From Cannabis sativa (lineage: Eukaryota; Streptophyta; Magnoliopsida; Rosales; Cannabaceae), in contig NC_083602.1 of NCBI RefSeq assembly GCF_029168945.1, forward strand, positions 11,157,850-11,221,849: a stretch of 64,000 nucleotides of DNA, read 5' to 3'. How positions within the stretch are numbered: the first letter of the stretch is position 1; each line of letters starts with the position of its first letter. Under the pieces are notes generated by a model. The model did no database searches and was not told where the DNA came from. It worked only from the letters and a program-made list of their open reading frames with translations. Positions 59,461 to 64,000 of the stretch are shown piece by piece. The position numbers were made by a program, and so were the translations under genes.

Positions 59461-61552
59461 TGTAATGACCGCTCTAGTAATGTGGATTAGAAAAGGCAAT
59501 TAGCACTAATTTTTATTATTTTATTATTATTTGTGAATTAATTTATTTGTGGACCCTAATATTTAGAAATAAATATTAGAGTTATAATTTCTCAATTCCG
59601 GAGATTTTATTAAACTCTAGGGGTATTATTTAGCTTATATGTGAAATATGTTAATTTTGTAATTTTTGCTCGGCGATAACGCAAAATGCGATGGATGCCT
59701 AGATTGATCACATGGGTAAGTTTAGAACCCTATTTCTTAGTGGGGAATATTTTAGAGAAAATAAATTATCGGGATTGAGCGGGGTTATGGATTTTGACCA
59801 TTTTACCCCTAGCTTTGAAAATACCCTAGTTTTAAGTCTAAGGGCAATTTTGTCATTTGATCTATTTGAGGTTAGGTGGCTGGTTATTTTGGTGACACCT
59901 AGCACCCCTTTTTCTCAGCCAAGATAAGTTAAATATATTGCTTAACTTAATTAAAAAGAAGAAAGAAAAGAAATTGGAAAATTAGAAATTGGTGAGAAGT
60001 TCTTTCTTCTCTCTCTCTCTCTTCGAAGGCAGCAAGAACAAGGGGGAAGGGGCTGGGATTTTTCTATGTTTTCAGCCATAGATTCAAGGGGAAACAACCT
60101 AAGGTAAGCTTCAATGGAACTCTTATTTAGTTTTCAAGTTTTAAGCTTAGGTTGAAGGTGTGAAATTGAATTTCTGGGGCTGTTAGGTTTTAAAATGTTT
60201 AGGGTTCGAATTCTAGAGTTATTTTGAGTTGATTTAAGTCCCTAGTTGCTGGTTTTTGATGCTTGAGAATGGTTTTAAGCAAGCTTGAGTTTTGAAACTC
60301 AAGCTTTGAGCTTTAATGGCATAAATTGAATTATTGGTTTGTTCTGTGATTTGTTGGTTGGAAATGGATGTTTATACATTGTATAGGTATACTGGAGAGT
60401 TTGGTAAAGTTTGGGATTGAATTGAATCAAGGGGGATGATTTTTGGTTCCCAGCAGTAGAACCGGAATTCCGATTCTGGGTGGTCTGTACCAACCGGTCG
60501 ACCGGTTGGTGACCCGGAACCGGGATGCCTGGTTGGGAACCGATGCACTGTTGGGGGAATTTCCAGAACCCTAGTTTTGGCCAATTTTGAGATATTTAGG
60601 GTATTGCCATGAGGTTTATCGATAGGGAAACTTTTAGTTTCAAGTTTTAAGTCCCGGAAAGTGATTTAGCGAGTCACTCATCTGTATTACTATTATTGTG
60701 ATTAGGGCATCCATCTAGCACGTGAATTCCGTTCTGTGCCTGGCCAAAGACACTTGAATTCGGAAAACAGGTAAGAACTGTGTATAATGTATGATGTGAT
60801 TATCTGAATGTATGTATATGCGTTTATATATGCATCCTTGAATTATGTTAAACGCTACCAACACTTGTATGAATAAGTTATAGAGTGTATTGGTACAGTG
60901 ATTGTTGTGATTATGAGTACGATACGGTGATACCAACACAAGCATGGAAAAATGCTAAGGTGTGTGGTACATCACTTAGTGTTACTCCGTGATCGGGATA
61001 AACCCTACCGACACTCGTACAGTGAGGTGCGATGTGTATGTGGTATAGTGGTTGTACCCTGGTAATGAACGTTCATACTCATCTGTTAAGCTCTGTAAAT
61101 GGGTGTATGGGCGCCTATTTACAGGTCGGAAATTATATGGTATGTTATATGCATTTCTTACTGAGTCTGTTGACTCACAGTTTCTGCTTCCATGTGTAGG
61201 TAAAGGAAAGGCGAAGGCTGAACAGGAATTAACCTGAGCTCGGGTGAGATTGTACATGTCAAGCGGCGCGACCTGGAGTGTTCGGTCTCGGGACATCTGG
61301 GAGTTGTATTTTGAAAGTCGCTGTGCGACCCAGAACTTGTGTATTTTGAATGTAAAGTTTAAACAGTAAATTTTCAAAAGTTTGAAATCGGGATCCCGGG
61401 ATTTGTAAATATTATATTATTTTACAAAGTTTAATGTTTAAAGCAAAAATTTTAATTTAACACGTTTTTCGAGAAATTTCTTTGATTAGCAAAGACTGCA
61501 CAATAATTGAAAAAAAAAACACTGTAGCGTGCCTTAGCTTTAGGGCGTTACA
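59461..61552 (+). repeat. 5' LTR of gypsy element D (2.09 kb)
   Basis: TGTAATGACCGCTC ... AGGGCGTTACA, followed by a primer site. Contains the 18-bp palindrome CAACCGGTCGACCGGTTG at 60491-60508, the 16-nt hairpin at 61162-61177 and TGTAGGTAAAGG at 61194-61205. Same family branch as E and A/B. Its target duplication partner lies outside the window. Confidence 0.9.
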
Positions 61553-61556
61553 ATTT

Positions 61557-61569
61557 TGGTATCAGAGCC
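61557..61569 (+). other. primer binding site of element D (tRNA-Met)
   Basis: TGGTATCAGAGCC, four bases after the LTR end. Perfect agreement with the B site. Confidence 0.93.
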
Positions 61570-61828
61570 GCCAGGTTTGTCTACCGAAGCTTGCTATGAC
61601 ATGTACAATCTTCATCAGAGAAAGCTCGGTTCACGGTTCAGTAAGCCCGTACCTGTTTAGTATTTTAAATAAATGTGAAGCATGTTAGGAAGCATATTAG
61701 ATTTAAATTAAATATATTTTCTTAAAAAGAAAAGAAAGTGTGTTGCCTTTAAGTTATTAAGAGCGGTGTTAATTTTGATCGCTGTCTAACCTGCTTGGCT
61801 TATGGATTCGCAAGCTAAGTCCTATTAA
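61570..61828 (+). other. 5' leader of element D
   Basis: About 260 bases without a gene, ending at the gag ATG; position and length equal those of A and B. Confidence 0.7.
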
Positions 61829-64000
61829 ATGGACGCCTCGCGAAATACAAGAAGTCAGGGTGGCATGGTTAAGACCGGAGGCGGTCAGAGGAATCCTCAA
61901 AATCCTCGTGGTCGTGGCTGTGGCCGTGGCAGAACTCAGGGTGGTCGCCCTGTAAATCCACCTCAAGCTCCTCTTGATTGGGAGTAAAGATTTGCTGAGA
62001 TGCAAGATAGAATTCGTCAGCAAGATGAAGAGATCCAAAGATTGAGGCAGCAGGGTCCTCCTGCCGTGCCTCCTCAAGAAGTTCAGGCCGTTGCAGTTCC
62101 AGCGGTGCCAGCAGAACAACCTGTTGTTGGCAACCGTATGGAACCGTTGTACGAAAGATTTCGAAAACAGGCACCTCCAGTGTTTCTGGGAGGCCCTGAT
62201 GTGATGAAGGCTGAGCAATGGCTTTCGATGATTGAGCGTATTCTCAACTTTATGGGAGTGGTTGGAAATGACCGGGTGACCTGCGCCACTTTCCAGTTTC
62301 AGGAAGATGCCCTCGTGTGGTGGGAATTGATAACCCTCACTCGGGACGTCACGCTGATGACCTGGGAGGAATTTAGGGAGTTATTTAACTCCAAGTATTA
62401 CAATGAAGCGGTCCGCAGTGCAAAGCGGAAAGAGTTCACTGATCTAGTTCAGACTGAGGGTATGTCAGTCACTGAGTACACAACGAAGTTTGATCGGTTG
62501 GCTAAGTTGGCGGCAGGAATTGTGCCAACGGACTTCAGTAAGAAAGAAAAATATTTAGCGGGTTTGAGTGCAAAAATCCGACATGATCTGGTTATTACCA
62601 CTACTGAAGCAACCACGTATGCAGATATGGTTGAGAAGGCTTTGAGAGCCGAGGGTGCAGTAAAATTTCTTCAGGAGCCCCGGGTGGCTCCGAGTGTTGG
62701 TGGAACCCCCACTGTTCCTACTCCTGTTTATGGTAGGGATGGTGGTAACTCCACCACTGAGCAGAAAAGAAAAGTTGTTCCAGCTTCTGGTGGCTCGGGG
62801 CAAAGCAAGCGGTTCCGTGGGAACCAAGGTAGAGGAGGACGCCAGGGTTACTCTTATCCTGGGTGTCCGAGGTGCAAGAAACATCATCCGGGAGAGTGTA
62901 ACCGGAAGACATGCTTCCTGTGTGGCATGGTGGGGCATTTCAAGAAAGATTGCCCTCAGGCAAAGAAAGAGGAGCCGAAATCCGAGGTGAAACCGGTTCC
63001 TGCTCGTGTGTTTGCCATTACCCAAGCTGATGCTGCAGCCAGTCCTTCTGTTGTGACAGGTCAGCTTCCCGTCAACAACTTGTTATTTACGGTATTATTT
63101 GACTCGGGAGCTACACTTTCATATGTAGCTACAAGAGTGATTGATCTTCTGGGTAGGCCTTGTGATATTTTAGAAAGAGGGTTTGGAACCCTAATGCCTA
63201 GCGGGGAATTGGTTATCTCTAATAGGCGCATTAGGTCTATGCCGATTAGGATTGAAGATAGGGAATTGAGTACTGACCTTATAGAATTGAAATTAACTGA
63301 ATTTGATATTATACTGGGAATGGATTTTTTATCTAAGTATTCGGCCAGTATAGATTGTAGGCGTAAAATGGTGATTTTTCAGCCGGAAGGTGAAGATCCA
63401 TTTGTTTATGTTGGATCGGTTCAGGGGTCTCGGATCCCGGTTATTTCTGTGTTGAGAGCTAGGGATTTACTATGCAATGGTTGTGTAGGATTTCTAGCGG
63501 TAGTTTTTGACTCCAGCAGACCTGAAACATTTGGGCCTGAGGTAGTCCGGGTGGTGAAAGATTTTCTTGATGTCTTCCCCGAGGAATTGCCGGGATTGCC
63601 GCCACAGCGAGAGATTGACTTTGTAATTGATTTGGCACCTGGAGTCGAACCTGTTTCTAAAGCTCCATATAGGATGGCTCCAGCAGAACTCAAGGAGCTT
63701 AAGTTACAACTTCAGGGGATGCTTGATATTGGGTTTATTCGACCCAGTGTATCGCCCTGGGGAGCTCCGGTTCTTTTTGTGAAAAAGAAAGATGGTTCCC
63801 TCAGAATGTGTATTGATTATCGGGAACTAAACAAGCTGACGATTAAGAACAAGTACCCGTTGCCTAGGATCGATGATCTGTTCGATCAGCTTCAGGGAAA
63901 GACAGTGTTTTCGAAGATTGATTTACGGTCTGGTTATCATCAACTCAGAATTCGGGAGGAGGACATACCGAAGACTGCTTTTAGAACCAGATACGGGCAC
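61829..64000 (+). CDS. gag-pol polyprotein of gypsy element D, one early stop, open at window edge
   Basis: ATG at 61829 ([12 protein letters not shown]) was chosen by homology to A and B. One TAA at 61985-61987 interrupts codon 53, where B has TTA; an in-frame ATG at 62000 follows, and from there I see no stop to the window end. Domains: gag core ([40 protein letters not shown]), CCHC zinc knuckle [14 protein letters not shown], retropepsin [19 protein letters not shown], then RT up to the [14 protein letters not shown] motif. Order gag-PR-RT and the pol type mark a Ty3/gypsy chromovirus. RT active site, RNase H and integrase are beyond the edge. Nearly intact, so either young or selected; the single stop would block translation of the N-terminal head only if initiation at 62000 is possible. 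Confidence 0.9.

Noticed and set aside
56537..64000. A single composite element with three LTRs
   Set aside because: LTR E and D are clearly diverged and D begins inside integrase sequence, so nesting explains it better.

Overview
This window is nuclear DNA from a flowering plant, probably a eudicot with a large repeat-rich genome. The evidence is AT-rich intergenic sequence, nested LTR retrotransposons primed by initiator tRNA-Met, a LINE remnant, DNA-transposon remnants, and one spliced plant gene for a germin-like protein. I see no rRNA, no functional tRNA, no bacterial operon and no CRISPR array. The species cannot be fixed from this sequence alone.

Layout. 1-3478 is the 5' end of a Ty3/gypsy chromovirus (element A, minus strand) cut by the window edge. 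3479-10181 holds an old decayed gypsy element (H, minus), with a (AG)~104 microsatellite in or next to its 3' LTR and a solo LTR (5962-7289, 5-bp target duplication) inside its integrase. 10182-37208 is a nest. A Tat/Athila-type element (G, minus) sits in the gag region of H. The 3' LTR of G carries a 509-bp tandem duplication and a 10.2-kb non-coding LTR element (F, 11066-21268, TSD ATATA). The 3' untranslated part of G carries a Ty1/copia element (C, 23166-35746). C in turn is split by a young gypsy chromovirus (B, 26427-34087). 37209-38952 is a badly decayed gypsy pol on the plus strand (I), followed by its LTR with a hAT-type MITE in it (39980-40627). A separate solo LTR lies at 40729-41641.

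The only gene that looks functional is a germin-like protein at 44074-44857: two exons, TATA box, signal peptide and both cupin boxes intact. Downstream come a LINE fragment (minus), a third G-family LTR copy split by a CACTA-like element (48083-51129), a copia integrase scrap, and F-family LTR pieces. Some of those pieces form a 1.3-kb tandem array (53160-56536). 56537-64000 is chromovirus again: LTR E plus an internally deleted integrase remnant, then element D (plus strand), whose gag-pol is open to the window edge apart from one early stop codon.

None of the repeats forms a pathway with the gene. The functional content is one apoplastic cupin gene in a sea of transposons. The most notable non-gene signals are short structures shared by otherwise divergent LTRs: a 16-nt hairpin near the conserved 3' part of the LTR, clusters of AACCGG-type palindromes, and GTCGCGAC palindromes in the G family. 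I found no convincing new biological system.
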